Shown here: piece by piece, positions 1 through 5,319 of the stretch
Layout of the letters: each line of letters opens with the position of its first letter
Position numbering within the stretch: position 1 is the first letter of the stretch
NCBI GenBank assembly: GCA_937969485.1
Contig: CALBVQ010000025.1
Span: 1 to 5,345 of the forward strand
DNA length: 5,345 nt
Reading direction: 5' to 3'
From: an uncultured Saprospiraceae bacterium
GTDB taxonomy: Bacteria > Bacteroidota > Bacteroidia > Chitinophagales > Saprospiraceae
The notes under the pieces: model-generated
The model's database searches: none
The model's input: the letters and a program-made list of their open reading frames with translations, nothing else
Told to the model about the DNA's origin: nothing
Made by a program: the position numbers and the translations under genes

Positions 1-266
1 GCAGGCGTGGTCACCATCACGGTGAGCATCAAAAGAGCTGGACGTTCCCATTATCGAAGCAGTTTCAGCTCGTAATAGATATCTTAATGCATATTTCGGG
101 TTAAATCAAGTACAAGTCAGAAAACGCAAGGATAGCCTTAGCTATCATGAGTATTTCTAACGAAGTAATTGCTTTTATAAACTTGAAAATATGCGAAATT
201 CTAAAACAGAATTGGCATAATATACTTTCCCTAGATAAAAAGAAAGTATTCTTTAGCAGATATCAA

Positions 267-383
267 TTTTGCGAGAGGAACATGGAGTGCCTGTCGCGAA
301 CGCTAGTGAGTGATGAGGCGACTGCCGAAACACGCAATACTCCGGCCCAATGGCCTCTTTTTGAGGGCAGTGGGACTCGCCCA
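267..383 (+). repeat. Left arm of a ~117 bp imperfect inverted repeat flanking the two-gene unit
   Basis: This stretch runs from TTTTGCGA to CTCGCCCA and reappears reverse-complemented at 4302-4420 with roughly 80-85% identity, counted by eye (about 15 mismatches and 4 single-base gaps). The best-conserved cores are AGTGATGAGGC, ACTGCCGAAAC and ACTCCGGCCCA. This arm can fold: GGCGA/TCGCC (317-321/377-381) and CTGCC/GGCAG (322-326/366-370) enclose a small GGCC-CAAT-GGCC hairpin (344-355). The two arms carry frame-changing indels and stops relative to each other, so the conserved thing is DNA or RNA structure, not a protein. It may be a dispersed intergenic repeat family or the ends of a mobile cassette. 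Confidence 0.75.
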
Positions 384-518
384 CTATATTATTATCTTAC
401 CAACTCTTTTAAGTTCTGTCCCTAATTACAAGCTAAAATATTATAACTCAAAGGACAATTCTAGAAAAGCCTAAATTGTGCTTTGCTTTTAGTGGCGCTC
501 ATTTCAAAGGTTTGAGTC

Positions 519-538
519 TTTGGGGTAAAACCCCCAAA
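519..538 (-). other. GC hairpin downstream of the lipoprotein gene
   Basis: TTTGGGG and CCCCAAA form a 7-bp stem with a 6-nt loop, about 40 bp past the lipoprotein stop codon. There is no T-run after the stem in the minus direction, so it is not a canonical intrinsic terminator. It could still be a 3'-end stabilising hairpin. Confidence 0.35.
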
Positions 539-577
539 AGAGAGATCGACTTTAGGATAGCAAGCTGATCTACAATA

Positions 578-1489
578 TTAACCTTGACCTTGAGAGAAAA
601 TATACACATTATCCTCCCAAGAATCTGTCACGGCATTGTACTCATGCACTTTCATCGTATTTCCAGACATAATGTAAGAAGGAACAATTTCACCGGAAAT
701 ATTCTCGATTATGATCTCATAGGTACCATTGTCCAGCACATTTACTTGTTTGATTTTACCAATATCAGTAGACTTTTCCATCCAAAATTCTAGCATATAG
801 TTATTGCCGTCTTTCTTTAGAGAATAACTAGAATCCTGACTTGCCTCCTTGGAATACAATCCAACAAATTTTTCAGCGGATACAGTTGCAGGCCACCTGT
901 TTCTTATCGCCTCTGAATTGTCGCATCCTGTGAGGAGCCAATTTTCGTCGACCTTATCAAAAAATAGCTCAGTGTAGCAACAAGTAATTTTATCAAAGGA
1001 ATCATAGAGTTGAACTGAGACGGAAGCCATGTTGTCTTCGATGTCGAATCCTTTAATTTTAATCTCAGTAGCAACTTGCGTGGCTGCGAAAAGAGGGTCT
1101 ACATAAGGTCTTAAATAAGATGTTTCCTTAGAAATTGTGGTTTGATTAAGCTTGTTAGAAAGTTTTTCTTTGAAAGCGGGACTGAGATAAGCCATCTCGT
1201 TCAGGATGTTGTTGAAATTACTCATGTACTGACTTTTGTCAGATACAAATAATTCCATATCAAGTTCGTACATTCCCATAATAGGCGCATAGTCTGTACT
1301 CAGGCGTTTAATGATAGACTCAATAGCTTTTTTGTCGGATTCCATTGAAGTAGGTTGATTATTGGTCACTGATGCTGCTTCTTCCTTTCCTTTGCATGCT
1401 GCAGATGGTATACTAAGGAGGATCACCATAACTAGAATTAGCGGATTAAAAGACCTCTTAGAAGCAAAAGAATAAAATGATTTAGTCAT
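578..1489 (-). CDS. Predicted lipoprotein, unknown function; candidate immunity partner of the upstream hydrolase
   Basis: 303 residues. A basic N-terminus (K11, R12) is followed by a hydrophobic stretch at ~16-28 and IPSAAC, giving a lipobox-like cleavage before C32. The -3 position is Ser, which is weaker than the usual Leu/Val. K33 is not a retention signal I can interpret, so the membrane is uncertain, but the mature protein should face the periplasm or surface. Residues ~53-192 resemble NTF2-like/DUF3828-type domains by pattern only: helices, then strands ending in FFDKVDENWLLTGC. The half contains C170, C171 and C189, which could form a disulfide. Residues ~203-300 are a second beta-rich domain starting EKFVGLYS and ending VYIF. 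I do not recognise a named family for the whole protein. It lies 78 bp downstream of the hydrolase on the same strand and is probably cotranscribed. A periplasmic lipoprotein beside a wall-lytic protein without a signal peptide is the layout of effector-immunity pairs, but nothing in its sequence proves inhibitor activity. Confidence 0.85.
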   Translation of the reverse strand: MTKSFYSFASKRSFNPLILVMVILLSIPSAACKGKEEAASVTNNQPTSMESDKKAIESIIKRLSTDYAPIMGMYELDMELFVSDKSQYMSNFNNILNEMAYLSPAFKEKLSNKLNQTTISKETSYLRPYVDPLFAATQVATEIKIKGFDIEDNMASVSVQLYDSFDKITCCYTELFFDKVDENWLLTGCDNSEAIRNRWPATVSAEKFVGLYSKEASQDSSYSLKKDGNNYMLEFWMEKSTDIGKIKQVNVLDNGTYEIIIENISGEIVPSYIMSGNTMKVHEYNAVTDSWEDNVYIFSQGQG

Positions 1490-1567
1490 TAGTTGATACA
1501 GTAAGTGTTACAAAAAAACTGTTTTTAAAGATTTATTCTGCGTTTTTAGCAATAGTTTTTTATTAAT

Positions 1568-3973
1568 TTATTGCCATCTGTAAATATGATAGGTACCATT
1601 TCTATATCCCGAAGATACAATGATACTTCTTTGTTTGAAATCTGAAACCCATTGAGATCCGGTCCACATGGCAATATGTCCATGAACATGCCCAGGAACA
1701 GCATCAAAAACGACGATGTCTCCAGGAAGGTACGAGGAGGTTGAAATTTCAGTAAAGCCTATGGATGGTAGGAAAGTTACATATCCTTTGGCAGAACCGG
1801 GTCGACCAGCGGTAGATAGGCCACCTGCTTCCATTGCCTGCCGCACATACTTTGCACAATATCCTATAGATCTAGGTTCTGCATTGGCATTAATGTGACT
1901 GACCGCAGCAGTAATATCGAATCCTTCTTTATTGGTCCCTCCTTCAACACCGCCTGATCCAGTATCAGGCGCTCTGTCGGGTGATGTACTTAAAAAGCTA
2001 CCATGAACCCATTCACCGTCTCCTATTCGGGCCCAGTCTCCCTCTCGTTTGTAGATATCGACAGCGGTTCCGTTTGGAATTGTTCTTATTTTCTCATTTT
2101 CGGTACCTGGTCCTTTTCGAACATTAAGTCCATTACGTGCAGTAACTGTAGCTTGTTCTGGAGCGACTTCTTCAGTTTCAGCTTGTTGGACATAGTTACT
2201 ATGAACCCATTGGCCGTCTCCTATTCTGATCCAGTCTCCATTAGTTTCATATATTTCAACACTAGCACCAGTGGATAGTACCTCTATACTATCAAAGTTA
2301 GTACCAGCTCCACTCCTTACATTTAATCCAGATTGAGCGGTTACAGTTCCACTTCCTGTAGGTGCAGCTGGAGCAGCCTCCGACATTGTTTGGTTCACAT
2401 AATTACCATGAACCCACTGTCCACCACCTACCATTATCCAATTTCCATCTACTTGGTAGATATTGACATTGGCACCACTACTGAATTTTCCTACAATTCT
2501 GTTTCCAGTACCTGGACCAGATCGAATATTAAGTGTATTAGCAGTTACAACACCAGTTCCTATTGCACCTTCGGCAGCTTCTGCTGATGGTTTAGTAGTA
2601 GAATCAGTTTCACCTCCTTCTCCTAGTGGCCCAGGAGGATTAGGAGCATTATCTAAAGAGACAAAATTTCCACCATTTGCATTGTACAATTGCCGCAGTT
2701 GAGCAGTGGTCAGTCCAAAAGTCATTTGGAAGTGCGGCTTGTCAACAAAACTTGACCAATCACCACCCCATTCCCAACCTAAGGATTTACCTATTCTACC
2801 AAATTCTTGCCATGGACCATCCCATACAGCTTGTCTACCATTTATTTCAACAATATCTATTGCAAGGCCGAAGTTGTGATAACTCTGTCCACCTCTGGCT
2901 CCAGTTACAATTCCACCTGATTTTGTGCGACCCTGCGCATACAATTCATCTTGTTCAGCATAACTTCTAAGACCGGATGAAACTCGAATTGTTTTACCCA
3001 TTTCAGCTTGAACTTGATTGACAAACGCGTAGGCAAAAGGCTGTACTGCAGGGTGAATCCTTGCTATTCTATTATTGGTGTGTGAGTCCCATGTCTGGCC
3101 AGTGTTAAGATTTGCTTGTTGGGTTTGGTCAGTTTGACCATCCGTAGTACCCTGAGTACTATCTGTAGCTGGCGTATCTGTTGCGTTATCAGTTATAGGT
3201 CTAGTATAGTTTCCATTAACGGCGTCTTGCATGAATTGGCTACGTCTTTGGAAACGATCAAGAGGTACATTATATGTATCTATCCAGTATCCTCTATCTG
3301 CCATTAAAGTCGCTAAACCTTGAAGATCATTGTTCACCATTAGTGGCTGAATTCGCCCTCTCGTCCGTGGATGGTAATCTCCTCTGTACCTTAAGTCCAC
3401 CACAAGTTCCATAATAGCTGGATGCAGATTATCTAGATCGGTTTCACCATAGCGAGCAACAACATCGCTTTTAGTCGTAATTCGAACTACATCACTCTTT
3501 AACTCTTGGTAGACAATCTGAAATAATTGCTTTTGTTGATCATGAGTAATGACTCCTACTCTCTCTTTATTTTGTCTAACATAATTTGCTGCTGCATTTC
3601 CTTTTAATCCTGCAGCTTGTACCAGAATAGAAATCTTGCTATTATCAAAACCGGCAGCTTCTAAATGATTGCGAATTTCATCTTGAGATCTGTTCCCCAT
3701 ATCGTAACCACGTCCCATTGTGACTCCACTATCACCAACTGGAGGATAATGTATGGTTCGAGTAAAATACCTGCTATTTGGGTCGTCATTTCCTTCTGCA
3801 TCGAAAGTCATCTGTCCCACACCGACCTGTAAAGGATCATCGCTTTCATCACCCGCACCACCTTGGCCTTGATTGGAATAAGATGGAGGAACCAAAGCCG
3901 CGCCTTCGCCAGCGCCATGGGCAGCAGCTCTTTGCTGGCTTTGTTTGTTTTCGTTTTGGTATTCTTTTGACAT
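1568..3973 (-). CDS. Multi-domain peptidoglycan hydrolase (pesticin-like muramidase + M15C endopeptidase + 3 SH3b + CHAP-like domain)
   Basis: 801 residues. I see no signal peptide or membrane segment, so Sec export is unlikely. Residues 1-50 are a Q/A/G/S-rich lead ending in a PPSYS...DDPLQ stretch. Residues ~52-253 look like the pesticin/T4-lysozyme muramidase fold: candidate acid E60 (DAEG), then SGVTMGRGYDMG with T85 and D91, and a C-terminal RFQRRSQFM helix. A T/D/Q-rich linker spans ~254-294. Residues ~295-432 match the M15C (Ply500/CwlK-type) L-Ala-D-Glu endopeptidases: R336 in GLRSYAEQ, zinc ligands H366 and D373 in SYHNFGLAID, and DKPHFQ with D411 (base) and H414 (third ligand). SH3b repeats lie at ~472-528, 542-597 and 608-664, each ending in W(V)H. 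Residues ~684-801 look CHAP/amidase-like, with C706 (GYCAKYVRQAM), H766 (GHIAMW) and possibly D778. All expected catalytic residues are present. The start at 3973 retains the N-terminal lead; no Shine-Dalgarno is seen, as usual in Bacteroidota. The gene is co-directional with the lipoprotein 78 bp downstream. Delivery by a contractile injection system is inference; a phage endolysin-like role is the alternative. Confidence 0.9.
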   Translation of the reverse strand: MSKEYQNENKQSQQRAAAHGAGEGAALVPPSYSNQGQGGAGDESDDPLQVGVGQMTFDAEGNDDPNSRYFTRTIHYPPVGDSGVTMGRGYDMGNRSQDEIRNHLEAAGFDNSKISILVQAAGLKGNAAANYVRQNKERVGVITHDQQKQLFQIVYQELKSDVVRITTKSDVVARYGETDLDNLHPAIMELVVDLRYRGDYHPRTRGRIQPLMVNNDLQGLATLMADRGYWIDTYNVPLDRFQRRSQFMQDAVNGNYTRPITDNATDTPATDSTQGTTDGQTDQTQQANLNTGQTWDSHTNNRIARIHPAVQPFAYAFVNQVQAEMGKTIRVSSGLRSYAEQDELYAQGRTKSGGIVTGARGGQSYHNFGLAIDIVEINGRQAVWDGPWQEFGRIGKSLGWEWGGDWSSFVDKPHFQMTFGLTTAQLRQLYNANGGNFVSLDNAPNPPGPLGEGGETDSTTKPSAEAAEGAIGTGVVTANTLNIRSGPGTGNRIVGKFSSGANVNIYQVDGNWIMVGGGQWVHGNYVNQTMSEAAPAAPTGSGTVTAQSGLNVRSGAGTNFDSIEVLSTGASVEIYETNGDWIRIGDGQWVHSNYVQQAETEEVAPEQATVTARNGLNVRKGPGTENEKIRTIPNGTAVDIYKREGDWARIGDGEWVHGSFLSTSPDRAPDTGSGGVEGGTNKEGFDITAAVSHINANAEPRSIGYCAKYVRQAMEAGGLSTAGRPGSAKGYVTFLPSIGFTEISTSSYLPGDIVVFDAVPGHVHGHIAMWTGSQWVSDFKQRSIIVSSGYRNGTYHIYRWQ
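1982..2560 (-). repeat. Three tandem SH3b-coding repeats inside the hydrolase gene
   Basis: The hydrolase contains three consecutive ~56-residue SH3b units, coded by 2390-2560, 2183-2350 and 1982-2152. Each follows the pattern VTA...LN(I/V)R.GPGT......(G)..V.IY...G(D/N)W...G.G(Q/E)WVH. They are separated by short A/P/E/T-rich linkers. SH3b domains of this type usually bind cell-wall peptides. The units have clearly diverged from each other, so this is an old internal duplication. Confidence 0.85.
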
Positions 3974-3987
3974 ATATTATTGCTTTT

Positions 3988-4003
3988 GTAGATGTGCATC
4001 TAC
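3988..4003. promoter_or_regulatory. Dyad GTAGATG-TG-CATCTAC just upstream of the hydrolase start
   Basis: Perfect 7-bp inverted repeat with a 2-bp spacer, ending 14 bp before the hydrolase ATG. It could be an operator half-site pair, or a small 5'-UTR hairpin (6 bp with a 4-nt loop) affecting translation. The position suggests regulation, but no binding protein can be named. Confidence 0.4.
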
Positions 4004-4081
4004 AGAAATAAAAATGATTTTGAAGAATATCTGACGGGTAGGTTGTAAAGTAGATGAATTCTCAAAATAAATAATGGTCAG

Positions 4082-4112
4082 TTAATATCTCTAAATTATG
4101 CAGTAAAGTCAA
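4082..4112 (-). promoter_or_regulatory. Weak candidate promoter for the hydrolase-lipoprotein unit
   Basis: On the minus strand a TTGACT box (4112-4107) is followed after 19 bp by TATTAA (4087-4082), about 110 bp before the hydrolase ATG. It resembles a generic -35/-10 pair. It lacks the TAnnTTTG box expected for the main sigma factor of Bacteroidota, so the call is weak. Confidence 0.2.
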
Positions 4113-4301
4113 GAGAAACCTTGTTTTTTTCAAAAAAAAACTAAGCCAGCAAAGAAGAGCAGACTGTAATGTGATGCGGAAAAGCTTGATTGTAAGTGAT
4201 ATAGTTCAATCTGTATTAAGACCAAGCATGCACGCATTAAAGAAAAGTGATTGTTTACGACCCAAAGCCAAACGTAGTTTTATATCTAACTTGGTATAAG
4301 T

Positions 4302-4420
4302 TGGGCGAATCCCATTTCCCTCAAAAAAGAGGTCAATGGGCCGGAGTTTTCCGCGTTTCGGCAGTTGCCTCATCACTTCACTGCGTTTCGTGACAAGCGC
4401 TGCAAGTTCCTTTCGCAAAA
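4302..4420 (-). repeat. Right arm of the ~117 bp imperfect inverted repeat
   Basis: Reverse-complement partner of 267-383. Most differences are single-base substitutions. The outer GGCGA/TCGCC pairing is weakened here (GGCAA against TTCGCC), so the fold is less perfect than in the left arm. The repeat lies ~330 bp upstream of the hydrolase start, and its partner lies ~195 bp beyond the lipoprotein stop, so the two arms bracket the gene pair. Confidence 0.75.
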
Positions 4421-4651
4421 GAAATCTTTACCTTTAGTAGGAGTGGAGATAGATTTGAAAAGTCGATAATCATTGCAATGAATGAAAGTAATTTTGAGCA
4501 GGAGGAGGGATAATAAACTATACTTAATTCGATGATTTTAATTTAAGGTATAAGTAGCTAATTTTGAATTAGTTAAACATGGGTAAAAAAATAAGTAACG
4601 AGAATAGGATATTTTTTGATGTAAAAGTCTATTTATATTGAAGGATTGTAT

Positions 4652-4659
4652 TACATTTG
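4652..4659 (+). promoter_or_regulatory. Bacteroidota -7 box of the tRNA-Asp promoter
   Basis: TACATTTG matches the Bacteroidota -7 consensus TAnnTTTG exactly and lies 35 bp before the first base of tRNA-Asp. The matching -33 region (TTG) is not well conserved at the usual 19-21 bp spacing. A 5-bp CGCTT/AAGCG leader hairpin (4663-4667/4675-4679) follows. Confidence 0.55.
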
Positions 4660-4694
4660 CGTCGCTTTAAAAGTAAGCGGTTTAAACAAAGTTT

Positions 4695-4768
4695 GGTCTG
4701 GTAGTTCAGCTGGTTAGAATACCTGCCTGTCACGCAGGGGGTCGCGGGTTCGAGTCCCGTCCAGACCG
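4695..4768 (+). tRNA. tRNA-Asp (anticodon GTC)
   Basis: Complete cloverleaf. The acceptor stem is GGTCTGG/CCAGACC, the D-arm GTTC...GAAT, the anticodon stem CCTGC/GCAGG with loop CTGTCAC, and the T-arm GCGGG-TTCGAGT-CCCGT. The anticodon GTC (4729-4731) reads GAC and GAT. The discriminator base is G and no CCA is encoded. It is the first gene of the plus-strand tRNA block, and its 3' end is partly duplicated 165 bp downstream. Confidence 0.97.
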
Positions 4769-4813
4769 CAAACTTGTAGCTTCAATCATTAATTTGGTTG
4801 GAGCTTTTTTAAT
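4758..4813 (+). repeat. Direct repeat, copy 1: tRNA-Asp 3' end plus terminator
   Basis: The 18 bp from CGTCCAGACCGC into the downstream AAACTT, and the 28-bp terminator half ending TTTTTTAAT (4786-4813), recur at 4923-4940 and 4952-4979. The first block is identical and the second has one mismatch. The linker between the blocks has diverged. Confidence 0.85.
4778..4810 (+). terminator. Intrinsic terminator after tRNA-Asp
   Basis: A 10-bp stem with G-T wobbles (AGCTTCAATC at 4778-4787 against GGTTGGAGCT at 4796-4805) and an 8-nt loop, followed by a six-T run. Confidence 0.7.
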
Positions 4814-4835
4814 GAAAGAAGCATTCTAAGAAATA

Positions 4836-4927
4836 GGCCGGGACGCAGCCGCAGCCTCGCGGTAAGCGCGAGGTTCACTAGCTATTTTACACTGCCGTGT
4901 AAAATTAGAAACGCTAGTTCATCGTCC
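4836..4927 (+). repeat. Compact multi-hairpin element between the two tRNA-Asp 3' ends
   Basis: GC-rich compared with its surroundings. It contains a perfect 7-bp hairpin CCTCGCG-GTAAG-CGCGAGG (4855-4873) and a perfect 9-bp hairpin ATTTTACAC-TGCC-GTGTAAAAT (4884-4905). The second hairpin is embedded in ACTAGC/GCTAGT (4877-4882/4913-4918), and an outer GGACG/CGTCC pair (4841-4845/4923-4927) closes the whole. This gives a three-way-junction fold whose 3' strand overlaps the tRNA remnant. It may be a small palindromic mobile repeat or a structured RNA. I cannot name the family. Confidence 0.55.
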
Positions 4928-4979
4928 AGACCGCAAACTTTAGTCTCTAAGTCATTGATTTGGTTGGAGCTTTTTTAAT
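4923..4979 (+). pseudogene. tRNA-Asp 3'-end remnant with terminator (direct repeat, copy 2)
   Basis: This copy retains only the last ~12 bases of a tRNA-Asp (CGTCCAGACCG) and its downstream terminator region. The anticodon and D-arm parts are absent, so it cannot be a functional tRNA. Two origins are possible. It may be the relic of a tandem second tRNA-Asp whose body was replaced, or an attachment-site-like duplication left by an element that targeted the tRNA 3' end. The spacing of 165 bp is too short for an intact integrative element. Confidence 0.65.
4942..4976 (+). terminator. Second copy of the tRNA-Asp terminator
   Basis: AG-(T)-CTCTAA pairs with TTGGAGCT (4942-4950 against 4964-4971) with one bulged T, followed by six Ts. 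The stem is kept although its left side differs from copy 1, which suggests it still folds. Confidence 0.5.
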
Positions 4980-4988
4980 TGTTAGCAT

Positions 4989-5062
4989 GCCGATGTAGCT
5001 CAGTTGGCCAGAGCAGCTGATTTGTAATCAGCGGGTCGGGGGTTCGAATCCCTCCATCGGCT
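4989..5062 (+). tRNA. tRNA-Thr (anticodon TGT)
   Basis: Complete cloverleaf. The acceptor stem is GCCGATG/CATCGGC, the D-arm GCTC...GAGC, the anticodon stem GCTGA/TCAGC with loop TTTGTAA, and the T-arm GGGGG-TTCGAAT-CCCTC. The anticodon TGT (5023-5025) reads ACA. The discriminator base is T and no CCA is encoded. It begins only 12 bp after the T-run of the second Asp-type terminator. Confidence 0.97.
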
Positions 5063-5067
5063 CAAAA

Positions 5068-5107
5068 AAAAGAGATGATTTCTTATCAAGAAATCATCTC
5101 TTTTCTA
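5068..5107 (+). terminator. Strong hairpin terminator after tRNA-Thr
   Basis: A perfect 17-bp stem (5068-5084 with 5088-5104), core AGAGATGATTTCTT, loop ATC. The stem starts in an A-run and ends in TTTT, so it can serve both strands. Confidence 0.8.
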
Positions 5108-5125
5108 TTTGTGGTGGTAACATAG

Positions 5126-5224
5126 TGGACACACTCAGAGAATTAAGTATCCAGAATAATTGATTTTTACAGCAGCACCCTTACGCTGAAATTGGTGGCA
5201 TGGTCATGCTGAAATACCCACCAA
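5126..5224. mobile_element. Putative insertion-sequence end (IS21-like) that truncates the CHC2 gene
   Basis: On the minus strand the sequence after the CHC2 fragment has two TTTCAGC motifs 23 bp apart (5185-5191 and 5208-5214 as GCTGAAA). A TTGGTGG/CCACCAA inverted pair (5192-5198/5218-5224) and a GCATG-GT-CATGC palindrome (5198-5209) overlap them. Multiple short repeats near the tip are typical of IS21-family ends. A further dyad TGGACAC/GTATCCA (5126-5132/5147-5153) has one G-T mismatch. No transposase is present, so only an end survives, and family assignment is from memory of such ends. Confidence 0.35.
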
Positions 5225-5319
5225 GGACAGCACAACATATGATTTGTGTTTATTTTAAGATTATAATGATTAAAAAGTTCGGTTATTGAGAGTTGATCTT
5301 TAATGTCTTGTATTTCCAT
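5167..5319 (-). pseudogene. Truncated CHC2-type zinc-finger primase-like gene (5' fragment)
   Basis: The minus-strand frame from ATG at 5319 begins MEIQDIKDQLSITELFNHYN and continues to MLCCPW. This matches, by pattern, the N-terminus of CHC2 zinc-finger (DnaG-type) proteins common on Bacteroidota mobile elements, where CPxH starts the zinc site. Here the frame breaks its resemblance right after CPW (about 5221): the expected His is Trp34, and 17 more codons of unrelated sequence run to a TAA at 5169-5167. The rest of the zinc finger and the primase/toprim body are missing. The break coincides with a sequence that looks like an insertion-sequence end. The fragment is probably non-functional. 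Confidence 0.6.

Larger units (their letters stand above)
1..577. other. Gene-poor left flank
   Basis: No gene here is convincing. The stretch holds the left arm of the long inverted repeat (267-383), the hairpin past the lipoprotein stop (519-538), a perfect GATAGC-CTTA-GCTATC hairpin (131-146) and a TCACC/GGTGA dyad at the window edge (11-25). Frames open at the left edge are too short to assign. One of them could be the first 17 codons of a minus-strand gene starting at 51. Confidence 0.5.
3974..4694. other. Intergenic region between the hydrolase gene and the tRNA block
   Basis: About 720 bp, AT-rich, with no supported protein gene. It contains the dyad at 3988-4003, a weak minus-strand promoter candidate, the right arm of the long inverted repeat, an AACTT/AAGTT hairpin at 4288-4302, and the tRNA promoter near 4652. 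Transcription diverges from this region, with the hydrolase unit going left and the tRNAs going right. I see nothing else that can be named in 4421-4640. Confidence 0.5.

Noticed and set aside
11..25. TCACC/GGTGA dyad near the left edge as another IS end
   Set aside because: Resembles IS21-type tips only loosely. It shares no clear repeat with the right-hand IS-like end and is cut by the window edge.
1..51. Minus-strand frame starting ATG at 51 (MGTSSSFDAHRDGDHAC) running off the window; plus-strand frames also open at the edge
   Set aside because: All are too short to choose between. The minus-strand one could be a real gene start, but 17 codons do not support a call.
147..425. 92-codon plus-strand open frame
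   Set aside because: Most of it is the left arm of the long inverted repeat. The same DNA in the right arm does not keep this frame (stops and indels), and there is no recognisable domain.
1490..1567. Terminator or separate promoter between the hydrolase and lipoprotein genes
   Set aside because: Only an A/T-run pairing (AAAAA-CAG-TTTTT) with a 3-nt loop is present and there is no clear TAnnTTTG box, so cotranscription is the simpler reading.
1716..3307. Several plus-strand open frames of 60-97 codons across the hydrolase gene
   Set aside because: They are antisense to a strongly supported protein and have no domain resemblance.
4206..4418. 70-codon minus-strand open frame
   Set aside because: It covers the right arm of the inverted repeat in a frame not shared with the left arm, with no family resemblance and no start signals.
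4758..4940. attL/attR pair of an integrated element
   Set aside because: Only about 150 bp lies between the repeats and it contains no integrase, so an intact integrated element is excluded. Only a scar or tandem decay remains possible.
1982..5110. CRISPR array
   Set aside because: The repeats present are protein-domain repeats or single inverted/direct pairs, with no regular short repeat-spacer pattern.
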